A DNA stretch of 64,000 bases from Vibrio fluminensis (lineage in GTDB: Bacteria > Pseudomonadota > Gammaproteobacteria > Enterobacterales > Vibrionaceae), in contig NZ_JADILO010000028.1 in the NCBI RefSeq assembly GCF_015278125.1, forward strand, positions 1 to 64,000, given 5' to 3'. The first letter of the stretch is position 1. Each line of letters begins with the position of its first letter. A program made the position numbers and the translations under genes. The notes under the pieces are model-generated. The model ran no database searches. It was not told the origin of the DNA and was given only the letters and a program-made list of their open reading frames with translations. Shown in pieces: positions 1-8,631 of this stretch.

Positions 1-99
1 AGAAAAATGGTCGCTGAGTCAGTAGAAATCTATAATCAGATGAGGCCTCATACAGCGCTAAAATACAAAACGCCCGATGAAGTACACCGAGCGTTTTAA
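1..99 (+). CDS. IS3-family transposase OrfB, C-terminal fragment
   Basis: An open frame runs in from the window edge and stops with TAA at 97-99. The translated tail contains the YNQMRPHTALKYKTPDE segment, typical of the end of the DDE integrase core of IS3-family OrfB proteins (the usual form is Y-N-x-x-R-P-H-x-A-L). The catalytic residues lie upstream, outside the window. It is partial because of the window boundary, and nothing visible says the element is broken. The subgroup cannot be assigned. Confidence 0.8.
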   Translation, partial: RKMVAESVEIYNQMRPHTALKYKTPDEVHRAF

Positions 100-106
100 C
101 TAAAAA

Positions 107-132
107 GTGTCAACCCATATCAGGACGGGTCA
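107..132. repeat. Terminal inverted repeat (right end) of the IS element
   Basis: The sequence from gtgtcaaccc to acgggtca sits just after the transposase stop. Read from outside inwards on the minus strand it begins TGACCCGTCC, with the TG...CA polarity of IS3-family termini. The partner repeat is off the window, so the exact inner boundary is inferred. Confidence 0.6.
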
Positions 133-137
133 AGGGC

Positions 138-479
138 TTACACGCTAAATGAAGCACCACAACCACATGTCGTTGTAGCGTTAGGGTTGTTGACGAAGAA
201 ACGTGAACCCTCTAGGCCTTCAGTGTAATCCACTTCGCCGCCGATTAGGTATTGTAAGCTCATAGGGTCAACAACCAGTGTTACACCACTATTTACGATC
301 GTGGTGTCACCGTCGTTAACGCTTTCATCAAAAGTGAAACCGTATTGGAAACCACTACAACCGCCGCCTGTGATGTACACGCGCAGTTTTAAATTTGGGT
401 TTTCTTCTTCGGCAATCAAAGTGTTAACGCGCTTTGCCGCCGCATCAGAAAAAGTTAGGGGGATATTGGCTTCGCTCAC
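138..479 (-). CDS. erpA: ErpA, iron-sulfur cluster insertion protein
   Basis: A-type Fe-S carrier that delivers clusters to apo-proteins, such as the isoprenoid enzymes IspG/IspH in E. coli. The 113-residue product has the family's three cysteines: C41 in GGGCSGF and C105/C107 in TCGCG near the C-terminus. I chose the GTG at 479 because GAGAGG lies five bases upstream and the protein then matches the usual 113-114 residues. An upstream in-frame GTG at 494 would add five residues (MREVG) and has no better ribosome site. The IS element ends only five bases beyond the stop codon, so any native terminator has been displaced. Cytoplasmic. The identity is secure; only the start is debatable. Confidence 0.95.
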   Translation of the reverse strand: MSEANIPLTFSDAAAKRVNTLIAEEENPNLKLRVYITGGGCSGFQYGFTFDESVNDGDTTIVNSGVTLVVDPMSLQYLIGGEVDYTEGLEGSRFFVNNPNATTTCGCGASFSV

Positions 480-770
480 ACCGACCTCTCTCACTTGTCG
501 CTACTACTTACTCTACTGCCCATATTAAGCGGCATTTTCGCAGCAGTTATGTTTTATTGATTGTGTGATTATCTAATACCTGAGTGCAGCGTTCAAGTAT
601 TCACCACTAATTGAGTCATTTAATAATGCAACGATGTGTTATCAAAATGTTTAGCTCACAAGTTGAAACTTATTTTGTAGAGAATATTGTGGAAAACGTT
701 TTTCATCGCCGTTAGGAGGGGTACAATGCCCGCCATATGTTGGTCCGAGCAATCAAAAGAGGATATATCA

Positions 771-2063
771 ATGACCAAATCAGCAGACCTGTATGAAAAA
801 GCGCAAAAAACCATCCCGGGTGGTGTGAACTCACCAGTTCGAGCTTTTAATGGCGTTGGTGGCGCACCGGTATTCGTTGAAAGTGCTGATGGCCCTCTAA
901 TTTTTGATGCTGACGGCAAAGCATACATTGATTACGTTGGATCGTGGGGTCCAATGATCCTTGGCCACAACCATGTTGCGATTCGTGAAGCGGTAATCAG
1001 TGCAGCTCAGCGTGGTCTAAGCTTTGGCGCACCAACAGAACTTGAAATTAATATGGCAGAGCTTGTGAGCGAGCTTGTTCCTTCAATGGAACAAGTGCGT
1101 ATGGTTAGCTCAGGTACTGAAGCGACCATGAGTGCAATTCGCCTAGCTCGTGGTTTTACTGGTCGTGATAAAATTATCAAATTTGAAGGTTGTTACCACG
1201 GCCACGCAGACAGCCTACTAGTAAAAGCAGGTTCAGGTGCACTGACATTAGGTCAACCGAGCTCACCAGGTGTTCCTGCGGATTTTGCTAAACACACACT
1301 GACGGCAACGTTTAACGATTTAGATTCTGTGCGCGAGCTATTTACAGCGAATAAAGACCAAATCGCTTGTATCATCGTTGAACCAGTAGCGGGCAACATG
1401 AACTGTATTCCACCAGTAGATGGTTTCCACCAAGGTCTACGTGAAATCTGTGACCAAGAAGGTGCGCTACTGATTTTTGATGAAGTAATGACGGGGTTCC
1501 GCGTTGCTCTTGGCGGCGCACAAGCACACTACAACATCAAGCCAGATCTAACCACGCTAGGTAAAGTTATCGGCGGTGGTATGCCTGTGGGTGCTTTTGG
1601 TGGTCGCCGTGACGTAATGCAATACATTGCGCCAACAGGTCCTGTATACCAAGCAGGTACCTTATCAGGTAACCCAGTTGCAATGGCCGCAGGTTTTGCA
1701 TGTTTGAATGTTCTTCGTGCAGAAGGCAATGAAGAGCGTCTAGCATACATCACTCAACAACTAGCAGATGGCTTCAAACAGCTTGCTGATAAACACGGTA
1801 TTCCACTAGTGGTAAACCAAGTGGGTGGCATGTTTGGTTTCTTCTTCACTGAACAAGAGACCGTAACTTGCTACGAAGACGTAACGAAGTGTGATGTTGA
1901 ACGCTTCAAGCGTTTCTTCCACTTAATGCTTGATCACGGCGTTTACTTGGCACCGTCAGCATTTGAAGCAAGCTTTACATCTCTTGCTCATGGCAGCAAA
2001 GAAATCGAAGCAACACTAAGCGCTGCAGATCGCTGTTTTGCGATCTTGGCTCAAGAAGCCTAA
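771..2063 (+). CDS. hemL: HemL, glutamate-1-semialdehyde 2,1-aminomutase
   Basis: PLP enzyme that converts glutamate-1-semialdehyde to 5-aminolevulinate in the C5 haem pathway. The 430-residue product is full length for the family. The class III aminotransferase pattern is visible, with the Schiff-base lysine at K265 in TTLGKVIGGGMPVGAFGG and the IFDEVMTGFR motif before it. The frame is open from 687, but AAGAGGA (757-763) precedes the ATG at 771 and the family begins MTKSADLYEKA, so the longer frame is rejected. It stands alone and ends at a rho-independent terminator. Cytoplasmic. Confidence 0.97.
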   Translation: MTKSADLYEKAQKTIPGGVNSPVRAFNGVGGAPVFVESADGPLIFDADGKAYIDYVGSWGPMILGHNHVAIREAVISAAQRGLSFGAPTELEINMAELVSELVPSMEQVRMVSSGTEATMSAIRLARGFTGRDKIIKFEGCYHGHADSLLVKAGSGALTLGQPSSPGVPADFAKHTLTATFNDLDSVRELFTANKDQIACIIVEPVAGNMNCIPPVDGFHQGLREICDQEGALLIFDEVMTGFRVALGGAQAHYNIKPDLTTLGKVIGGGMPVGAFGGRRDVMQYIAPTGPVYQAGTLSGNPVAMAAGFACLNVLRAEGNEERLAYITQQLADGFKQLADKHGIPLVVNQVGGMFGFFFTEQETVTCYEDVTKCDVERFKRFFHLMLDHGVYLAPSAFEASFTSLAHGSKEIEATLSAADRCFAILAQEA

Positions 2064-2088
2064 TCGCTCATTTTCCTGTTAATTTGAC

Positions 2089-2117
2089 AAAAAGGCTGCA
2101 CAAGCAGCCTTTTTTAT
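2089..2117 (+). terminator. Intrinsic terminator of hemL
   Basis: A perfect 7-bp stem (AGGCTGC 2093-2099, GCAGCCT 2104-2110) with a 4-base loop is followed by TTTTTATT. The stem also lies at the 3' end of the small minus-strand ORF, whose stop codon (2114-2116) falls in the T-run. The A-run on the left lets it act in both directions. Confidence 0.9.
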
Positions 2118-2239
2118 TGCCAGTTGAACAGCACTAATAACACCAAACCAATCGCTGTAATAGCAAACCAAGGAACACGCTTGCTCGTTTTCACGCTAGT
2201 TTCCGCGCTGCATTTATCATTGTTACAACAGCCCATCAT
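2114..2239 (-). CDS. Predicted 41-residue single-pass membrane peptide
   Basis: A short frame starts at ATG 2239 with GGGGAG four bases upstream. The peptide begins MMGCCNNDKCSAE, a Cys-rich head, continues through a basic TSKRVPW segment into one hydrophobic stretch (about residues 25-38, FAITAIGLVLLVLF), and ends NWQ. This layout of cysteine-containing head, positive stop and one membrane helix resembles small membrane proteins. A second ATG follows directly at 2236. No known family is recognised. Support is the ribosome site, sensible composition and a stop sitting on the hemL terminator. It is divergent from the AI-2E family gene. Confidence 0.6.
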   Translation of the reverse strand: MMGCCNNDKCSAETSVKTSKRVPWFAITAIGLVLLVLFNWQ

Positions 2240-2312
2240 TTAACTCCCCGTTGATAACACTCAGAATTCAAGCCATTATACTCTATATCTTGTTTATCTA
2301 TTGGGCATAACC

Positions 2313-3398
2313 GTGACAGATAAAGTTAAAATTACGTCAGGGCATTGGGTTCTGATCGCGGCCTTACTTGGGGCAGGCTTCGCCTGTTTTCTTTTGGTTG
2401 AACCGTACATTAATTCCATTGTGATGGCGTTTATTCTGTCACTACTCATGTTCCCTATCCATGAGTGGCTTGAGAAAAAACTACCGAATCACGAAAACAT
2501 CGTTTCACTGCTTTCTTGCGTGATCCTCACTTTTATTATTGTGATTCCATTATTGTTCGTGTTTGCCGCGATTGTGCAACAAGGCACCGTATTCTCACAA
2601 AACGTCTACTATTGGGTAACCCATGGCGGTATCCAAGAAGTCTTTGCTCACCCTTGGGTGGTGAAAGGACTTAAGTTGATTAATACCTACTTGCCGTTTG
2701 AAGAGATTAAACCGCAAGAGATCGCGCAGCGAGTCGCACAATTTGCCACTACATTTGGTTCTAATATTGTCGGTTTTAGCGCAAAAATATTAGGCGATGC
2801 GACCAATTTCCTAATGTCGTTTTTCCTTATGCTGTTTGTGCTTTTCTTCCTACTACGCGATCACGACAAAATCATTTCAGCGATGCGTCATATTTTGCCA
2901 CTATCTCGCAGCCAAGAAGACAAGCTACTCAATGAAGTAGAGAAAGTCGCAAAATCAGCGGTAATGGGATCGTTTCTAACTGCGATAGCTCAAGGTATTG
3001 CTGGCGGTTTTGGTATGTGGCTAGCAGGTTTCCCTGGGCTATTCTGGGGAACGATGATGGGCTTTGCTTCCTTTATTCCTGTTGTTGGCACTGCTCTAAT
3101 TTGGATACCTGCGACCCTTTATCTATTTATCATCGGCGATACCACTTGGGCGGTATTTTTACTGGTATGGAGTGTTGCAGTTGTAGGCTCAATTGATAAC
3201 TTATTGCGCCCATTGTTAATGCAAGGCAGCGCAGGCATGAACACGCTAATGATTTTCTTCTCTCTACTCGGTGGTCTGCATCTGTTTGGTTTGATCGGTC
3301 TGATTTACGGCCCAATCATCTTTGCTGTCACTATGGTGCTTTTCTATATCTATGAAGAAGAGTTTTCCGACTTCTTAGACCAACAAGATAAGAGTTAA
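2313..3398 (+). CDS. AI-2E/PerM family (UPF0118) membrane transporter
   Basis: Polytopic inner-membrane protein of the family that includes TqsA (AI-2 export) and PerM. The 361 residues contain about seven to eight hydrophobic segments: a pair near the N-terminus (about 12-50), one near 65-90, and several after residue 150, including FLMSFFLMLFVLFFLLRDHD. The C-terminal half has the family's GGLHLFGLIGLIYGPII segment. I take GTG 2313 (VTDKVKIT) as the start; TTG 2301 would add MGIT, and neither has a strong ribosome site. The substrate cannot be told from sequence, and family members also act as Na+/H+ antiporters. A strong terminator follows. Confidence 0.85.
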   Translation: MTDKVKITSGHWVLIAALLGAGFACFLLVEPYINSIVMAFILSLLMFPIHEWLEKKLPNHENIVSLLSCVILTFIIVIPLLFVFAAIVQQGTVFSQNVYYWVTHGGIQEVFAHPWVVKGLKLINTYLPFEEIKPQEIAQRVAQFATTFGSNIVGFSAKILGDATNFLMSFFLMLFVLFFLLRDHDKIISAMRHILPLSRSQEDKLLNEVEKVAKSAVMGSFLTAIAQGIAGGFGMWLAGFPGLFWGTMMGFASFIPVVGTALIWIPATLYLFIIGDTTWAVFLLVWSVAVVGSIDNLLRPLLMQGSAGMNTLMIFFSLLGGLHLFGLIGLIYGPIIFAVTMVLFYIYEEEFSDFLDQQDKS

Positions 3399-3403
3399 CA
3401 ACA

Positions 3404-3437
3404 GAGGGGGGATTATGAGAGAATCCCCCCTCTTTTT
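3404..3437 (+). terminator. Intrinsic terminator after the AI-2E family gene
   Basis: An 11-bp perfect stem (3404-3414 with 3422-3432), containing a run of six G against six C, is followed by TTTTTT. It lies just before the rsmC start and explains the open frame upstream of that start. Confidence 0.92.
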
Positions 3438-3456
3438 TATTCAGTCGAGCTACATC

Positions 3457-4479
3457 ATGTCTGCCTACATCGCACCAAGCCAGATTGCCGAACGCCAACT
3501 TGCCTACTTCTCAGGTAAGCATGTTCTCGTTGCTGGCGAAGCCGAAGATTTGTTTCCAATTGAGTTAGCGAAACATTGTGAATCTGTCACAGTGTTCACC
3601 ACTCACTATGGCTACTTCCGCCAATTACAAGCCTACTCAAATATTACTGCTGTATTTGGTGCTGAGTTTGATCACGATACAAATGCGGACATGGTATTGC
3701 TCTACTGGCCGAAAGCAAAAGCGGAAGCCGACTATTTGCTTGCGATGTTAATGGCGAAGCTGGGCAAAGATACCGAAATTGTTGTCGTAGGTGAAAACCG
3801 CTCTGGGGTGAAAAGCATTGAAAAAATGTTCAAACCTTACGGCATCATCAATAAATTTGACTCGGCACGCCGTTGCTCATTTTACTGGGGGCAATGCATG
3901 CAAAGCGTCAAGCCGTTTAACATGCAGGAATGGTTTAAAACCTATTCTGTTAACTACCAAGAGCACACATTAACCATCAAAAGCCTGCCTGGTGTATTTA
4001 GCCATGGTGAATTTGATATTGGCAGTAAACTACTGCTCGATACCTTACCAACCCTACAAGACAAAGTGCTTGATTTTGGCTGTGGCGCGGGTGTGATTGG
4101 CAGCGTAATGGCAACACTGAATCCAAGTATCGAATTAGAGATGTGTGACATCAGTGCTCTAGCGATAGAGTCCTCAAAAGCAACCCTTACGGCTAACAAT
4201 CTGCAAGGCAAAGTATTTGCCTCGGACGTATATTCTGATTGTGCAGATGACTACCAATTTATCGTGAGCAATCCTCCTTTCCACTCAGGGCTTGATACCA
4301 GCTATAGTGCGACGGAAACCTTGCTAAAAGATGCGCCAAAACAGTTGAAATCGAACGGTGAATTGTTGATCGTGGCTAATAGCTTTTTGCAGTACCCACC
4401 AATTATCGAACAAGCGTTTGGTAAATGCGACACGCTAAATAAGACCAATAAATTCGCCATTTACTACGCGAAAAATTAA
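3457..4479 (+). CDS. rsmC: RsmC, 16S rRNA m2G1207 methyltransferase
   Basis: SAM-dependent methyltransferase that modifies G1207 of 16S rRNA in the 30S subunit. The 340-residue product has the two-domain RsmC plan: a degenerate N-terminal methyltransferase-like half and an active C-terminal half with motif I VLDFGCGAGVIG (around residue 200) and motif IV SNPPFHSG (around 270). ATG 3457 (MSAYIAPSQ) is chosen; the frame is open back to 3415, but that part is the preceding gene's terminator. It sits next to chiS, as in V. cholerae (from memory). Cytoplasmic. Confidence 0.95.
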   Translation: MSAYIAPSQIAERQLAYFSGKHVLVAGEAEDLFPIELAKHCESVTVFTTHYGYFRQLQAYSNITAVFGAEFDHDTNADMVLLYWPKAKAEADYLLAMLMAKLGKDTEIVVVGENRSGVKSIEKMFKPYGIINKFDSARRCSFYWGQCMQSVKPFNMQEWFKTYSVNYQEHTLTIKSLPGVFSHGEFDIGSKLLLDTLPTLQDKVLDFGCGAGVIGSVMATLNPSIELEMCDISALAIESSKATLTANNLQGKVFASDVYSDCADDYQFIVSNPPFHSGLDTSYSATETLLKDAPKQLKSNGELLIVANSFLQYPPIIEQAFGKCDTLNKTNKFAIYYAKN

Positions 4480-4487
4480 TCCCTATT

Positions 4488-4518
4488 GCCCAGAAACTCC
4501 CCATTTTCTGGGCTATTT
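4488..4518 (+). terminator. Probable terminator of rsmC
   Basis: A 9-bp perfect stem (GCCCAGAAA 4488-4496, TTTCTGGGC 4505-4513) with an 8-base loop starts nine bases after the stop codon. The tail TATTTCC is poor in T, so termination may be partial. The 225 bases between this hairpin and chiS hold no convincing gene. Confidence 0.65.
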
Positions 4519-4743
4519 CCTCTCAAATAACGAAATTCTGCGTCGCCTAGCACGCTTTAGATTGGACTTACTTGTCAAAGTAAAAAAACTCGTTAATTTT
4601 GTCATTTTTAGATCACACGACCTAAATGCAGTTTTTGACGGACTGATTCATGCCATTCACTGCAAGTTAGAGCATCACTGTACGCATAATTTATATGGCC
4701 AACAAAACAGGCCCAGTTTTCATGGAAAGTCATACTCTTTATT

Positions 4744-7700
4744 ATGTTTAAGTTGTATCGGAAACAACGTTTTAAACGTCTGCAAAATACCTTGATGGGT
4801 GCATTTTTAGCGTTAAGTATTACGCCTTTAACGCTGATCGCTCTCTTTTTTCTCCAATCTCATAGTCAAGATCTCCAAGAGCAAAGCACATCACACCTCA
4901 TTTCTGTTCGCGATAGTAAACATCAGCAAATTACAGATTATCTTAACGCGCGTGAATCTGAGGTGATGGGTTTTGTTCGCTCTGAACTTGCCTATGCCAG
5001 TGGAGGAAGATTCTATGGTTTAGTCAATGCCTTTCAGAGCCTTGGGCTCGATATGACTCAGGCAAGGGAGTACGCACAAAAACGCTACATCCCGGGCTCA
5101 GGCAATCAAATCAAGACTTTTATATTACCTGAATCACCGGTTTACAATGGCACTGAGCGTTACCGCTTGCTTCATACTCGTTACCATCGTTCATTTCTGG
5201 AACTCCTTAAACGCTCTGATTTTGACGATATTCTGCTAGTCGATATTAATGGCAACGTGACTTATTCCATCTTTAAGTATGACTACTATGGTACCAATCT
5301 ACTTGAAGGAGAGTTCAAGCAAGCCAATCTAGGGTTGGCATTTAAAAAGCTCCGCGATGAAATAAGTAGCAAACGCAAAGACAATCAAGACTATACACCT
5401 GTGGTGTTTTCTGACTTCATGCAAGAAGGTGACAAAAGTTTCGCTTGGATTGGCGCGCCTATAATTCAGCAAGGTTACCTGCATAGCTACGCGATGTTTA
5501 GGCTACCAAATAACAGCTTAACCAAACTTATTGCCGACAATAATAATATTTGGGAGCTAAAAACCTTATTAGTCGGCAAAGATAACAAGTTGCGCACTCT
5601 TTCGTTCGAGCAAGCGGATGTCGATAGCAGTCAGTCAATCATCGATACTGCTTTTACAAAACCACCTATGGTTGGCACTTTCACCAACGCTAACGGTGCT
5701 GAGATTATCGCCGCTCATAGTCACATCGAATCTAAAGGGTTGGACTGGGCACTAGTGGTAGAAGTACCTGAAGAAGAAGCATTTTCTCGGATTAAACAAC
5801 TTGAAACCGTATTTGTAGTCGCGATGCTATTGGCGATAATTCTCGTTGTCATCGCTTCACACTACTTGTCCAATTTCATTACTGCCCCACTACTCAAACT
5901 CACTTGGTCGGCCGAAAAAGCATCTGCGGGCGACCTCAATGCAGAAATCAATACCGAGCGTAAAGATGAAATAGGCCGTCTTGCGATCGCGTTTGAGCGT
6001 ATGCAACGCTCCATTCGTGAAAAAATGCAATTGATCAAAGAACAGAATCAAGAGCTTGAAAACAATATCAAACTGATTCAGCAAAAAAATGACGAACTAC
6101 AAGTTGCGAACAAACTGAAAGATGAATTTCTCGCAACCACATCCCATGAACTGCGCACGCCTTTACATGGCATGATAGGAATTGCTGAAGCGCTGGTTTC
6201 TGGAGCCAATGGGCCGCTTCGTTCAGAACATAAATATCAATTGGATATCATTATTAGCAGTGGACAGCGCTTAGCAAACTTGGTCGACGATCTGCTTGAT
6301 TACCACAAAATGCGCTACGGCAATATGGATATTAATACCAGTGCGGTCGATCTCTCCACCGCTACTCGTTTGGTGTTGGAGCTATCTTCACATTTGCTGG
6401 GCAACAAACAGATTCGGATTATTAATCAAGTTCCAACTGAACCAGTTTGGGTCGCCGCCGATCCACAACGTTTGGAACAAGTGCTGTATAACCTCGTGGG
6501 CAATGCGATCAAATATACCAACGAGGGTAAAATTGTCATATCAGCGAACATCGTTGATGCCAAAATGCGCATTCAAGTGGTTGACACAGGACAAGGCATA
6601 CCTGCCGATCAACTTGAGCACATCTTTGAACCTTTAACTCAAGCCGGAAGTGATTCTAGCCGCTATCGTCAAGGTGCTGGGCTCGGTTTATCAATCAGTC
6701 GCCAATTAATTGATCTGATGGGTGGCGCTCTGTATGTAAGCAGCCAAACTATGGTTGGTACAACGTTTAGCTTTACCCTACCACTTGCAACTGAAGAACA
6801 AGTCGCTCTTGCAAGTCATAGTGATAGTATTCACTTCGTCGCTCCAGAGAACTTTGTTCTTGAAGATAACGAACAAGTAAATCTGCCTTCAAATCCAGAT
6901 GGTGAATTACTGTTAGTCGTCGATGATGAACCGGTCAATGTAAAAGTACTCGAGAGCTTCTTGAGGTTGTCAGGCTACCGTGTTCACTGCGCCAAAGACG
7001 GTTATGAGGCACTACAATCCATTGAAGATGAAAAACCAGCATTGATTCTTCTCGACGTGATGATGCCAGGCTTAACAGGTTATCAAGTGTGTGAAACGAT
7101 TCGCCAGCAATTTGATAGCATTGAACTGCCAGTCATCATGCTAACGGCACTGAATCAAGCAGACGACCGTATCAGAGGCTTCAACTCTGGCGCAAATGAC
7201 TATCTATCAAAGCCATTCAACAAACAAGAATTAGCGGCGAGAATGCAAGTGCACTTAGCAGCAAGCCAAGCTGAACAACGTCGCTTAGAAAACCAAGCGC
7301 TGCAAGATGAACTGCGTCAGCGCTCTGCCGTTGAAGCAAGCCTTATCGAAACACAGAATCGCCTACTTGAGCAATTAGAGTCTGCGCCAGAAGCCATTCT
7401 CTGCACGCGCTCAGATGGTAAAGTGCGTTTTGCCAACGAAGCGGCGGCAAAACTGTTTAAACGCTCTGTCGAACAATTAAAACGAGCGAATGCTGAAGAA
7501 CTTCTCTCACCTAAGTTCCTTGATATCACACAACCTCATTACTGCGGTAAAGTTGACATCTATATTGAAGATACGCGTCAGCATATTAACGGTGACATCC
7601 TTCGCCTACCCGATGCATCTGGCTTAAAGTCTATGTATATCTTCGATCATGGTGGGAGTGCAAATACTCAAAGAGTAAATAATTTAGAGACGGCCATTGA

Positions 7701-8127
7701 AGCACTATCGAGTTATGCATTTGATGGTGACAAAGCCAAACTACAACAACTTAAAGAACTCGGAGGCGAATTTACTCGCCTTGCTGATCGAGTATCAGGC
7801 GAACAAAAATCCAAACACGATCTAATGAGAGAAGTGCTTGTTGAGGCCATGACAACAGCGATTGAATATTGGGAAAGTTCAACGGGGAATAGCAAGTTTG
7901 TCTTTGCTGAGCAAAGTGGCTTATGGCGCGTCTATCTCGATAGGAGTACGCTGCAAACTCGAACGCTCGATAAGTACTTGCGCATAGAAACTTTACCAAA
8001 AACGCCTCGCTGGCGTACCGTGCTTAATTCGTTAGAGTACATTCTTGATAACTGTTCGGATTTAACTAAAGAACGTAGCAAGATAGAAGAGCTTCGCGAT
8101 AAGCTGCAACATTTACTCACCACCTAA
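4744..8127 (+). CDS. chiS: ChiS-type hybrid sensor kinase / chitin-responsive regulator
   Basis: Inner-membrane sensor that controls chitin-utilisation genes. Order of parts in the 1127 residues: TM1 (about 17-39), a large periplasmic sensor region (40-355), TM2 (357-380), HAMP and coiled coil (380-460), HisKA with the phospho-acceptor H468 in TTSHELRTPLHG, an HATPase domain, a receiver with D771 in LILLDVMMPG, a PAS-like segment (about 870-960) and a C-terminal helical domain. In V. cholerae ChiS the equivalent residues are H469 and D772 (from memory). Its last roughly 100 residues were reported as a cryptic DNA-binding domain that activates the chb promoter directly from the membrane, with the binding protein Cbp holding it off. 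The gene lies immediately upstream of that operon here, which strongly supports the name. Confidence 0.93.
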   Translation: MFKLYRKQRFKRLQNTLMGAFLALSITPLTLIALFFLQSHSQDLQEQSTSHLISVRDSKHQQITDYLNARESEVMGFVRSELAYASGGRFYGLVNAFQSLGLDMTQAREYAQKRYIPGSGNQIKTFILPESPVYNGTERYRLLHTRYHRSFLELLKRSDFDDILLVDINGNVTYSIFKYDYYGTNLLEGEFKQANLGLAFKKLRDEISSKRKDNQDYTPVVFSDFMQEGDKSFAWIGAPIIQQGYLHSYAMFRLPNNSLTKLIADNNNIWELKTLLVGKDNKLRTLSFEQADVDSSQSIIDTAFTKPPMVGTFTNANGAEIIAAHSHIESKGLDWALVVEVPEEEAFSRIKQLETVFVVAMLLAIILVVIASHYLSNFITAPLLKLTWSAEKASAGDLNAEINTERKDEIGRLAIAFERMQRSIREKMQLIKEQNQELENNIKLIQQKNDELQVANKLKDEFLATTSHELRTPLHGMIGIAEALVSGANGPLRSEHKYQLDIIISSGQRLANLVDDLLDYHKMRYGNMDINTSAVDLSTATRLVLELSSHLLGNKQIRIINQVPTEPVWVAADPQRLEQVLYNLVGNAIKYTNEGKIVISANIVDAKMRIQVVDTGQGIPADQLEHIFEPLTQAGSDSSRYRQGAGLGLSISRQLIDLMGGALYVSSQTMVGTTFSFTLPLATEEQVALASHSDSIHFVAPENFVLEDNEQVNLPSNPDGELLLVVDDEPVNVKVLESFLRLSGYRVHCAKDGYEALQSIEDEKPALILLDVMMPGLTGYQVCETIRQQFDSIELPVIMLTALNQADDRIRGFNSGANDYLSKPFNKQELAARMQVHLAASQAEQRRLENQALQDELRQRSAVEASLIETQNRLLEQLESAPEAILCTRSDGKVRFANEAAAKLFKRSVEQLKRANAEELLSPKFLDITQPHYCGKVDIYIEDTRQHINGDILRLPDASGLKSMYIFDHGGSANTQRVNNLETAIEALSSYAFDGDKAKLQQLKELGGEFTRLADRVSGEQKSKHDLMREVLVEAMTTAIEYWESSTGNSKFVFAEQSGLWRVYLDRSTLQTRTLDKYLRIETLPKTPRWRTVLNSLEYILDNCSDLTKERSKIEELRDKLQHLLTT

Positions 8128-8142
8128 GCATCCGATAGCGCG

Positions 8143-8176
8143 AAAAAAAACTCACCCCGTTCGGTGAGTTTTTTTT
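8143..8176. terminator. Bidirectional-looking terminator after chiS
   Basis: CTCACC (8151-8156) pairs with GGTGAG (8163-8168), and the flanking A8 and T8 runs extend the stem. It lies 16 bases after the chiS stop and separates chiS from the chb operon promoter. Confidence 0.92.
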
Positions 8177-8547
8177 GCCGGTAATTAAGGCAAAAAATCG
8201 TTTTTATTTGCTGCAAAACAACTCTAGCCATGTTGTTAAAAACGCTTCAACTAGATAGCAATCGCACACTTATTCAGCAAGAATTAGCTGATTGTGACAA
8301 AATATGAGCGTATTTGAGATGGCTATCACAACAATTCGGCAGATTTAATTTAGCAGTTAAAATTAACTACCAACCACATAAGTGACAAAGATCTCATGGA
8401 AATACACACTCAAACAAGACCATACTCATAAACCCATAGAAAGTAAGTAACCACTAACCGACACAAAGTTCGCACTGACATTTTGCGAGTGATATCAATG
8501 TTAAAAAACCATTAAAAAAACACACACCAATATCGATATTAACGTTA

Positions 8548-8575
8548 TTGACGTAAGAATAGTAATTTTTGACGT
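8548..8575 (+). promoter_or_regulatory. TTGACGT direct repeats 21 bp apart, candidate activator site
   Basis: TTGACGT occurs at 8548-8554 and again at 8569-8575. The 21-bp offset is two helical turns, so both copies face the same side of the DNA. They lie about 200 bases upstream of the binding-protein gene. Assignment to ChiS is inference from position and from this operon's known regulation. Confidence 0.4.
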
Positions 8576-8631
8576 TTTTTACGGGAATCGAAATTGCCAA
8601 ACAACTAAATTCGGTGTTTTCTTAACCGTGC

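Larger units (their letters stand above)
1..132 (+). mobile_element. Right end of an IS3-family insertion sequence (truncated by window edge)
   Basis: This stretch holds the last 32 codons of an IS3-type transposase followed by a 26-base terminal sequence (107-132) that ends in CA, as IS3-family right ends do. The element stops five bases before the erpA stop codon on the other strand. Its left end lies outside the window, so the target duplication cannot be confirmed; agg at 133-135 is the candidate 3-bp copy. The family call rests on the transposase tail and the position of the end. Confidence 0.75.

Noticed and set aside
687..770. N-terminal extension of HemL
   Set aside because: The 28 added residues are not family-like, and a good ribosome site lies before ATG 771.
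3415..3456. N-terminal extension of RsmC
   Set aside because: This segment is the terminator stem of the preceding gene; ATG 3457 matches the family start.
4562..4795. 77-codon plus-strand frame upstream of chiS
   Set aside because: Overlaps the chiS start, has no ribosome site and shows no recognisable domain. The chiS N-terminus in its own frame is well supported.
8381..8396. CRP site (AGTGA-N6-TCTCA) upstream of cbp
   Set aside because: One half-site departs from TCACA and the flanks do not match; too weak without a matrix score.
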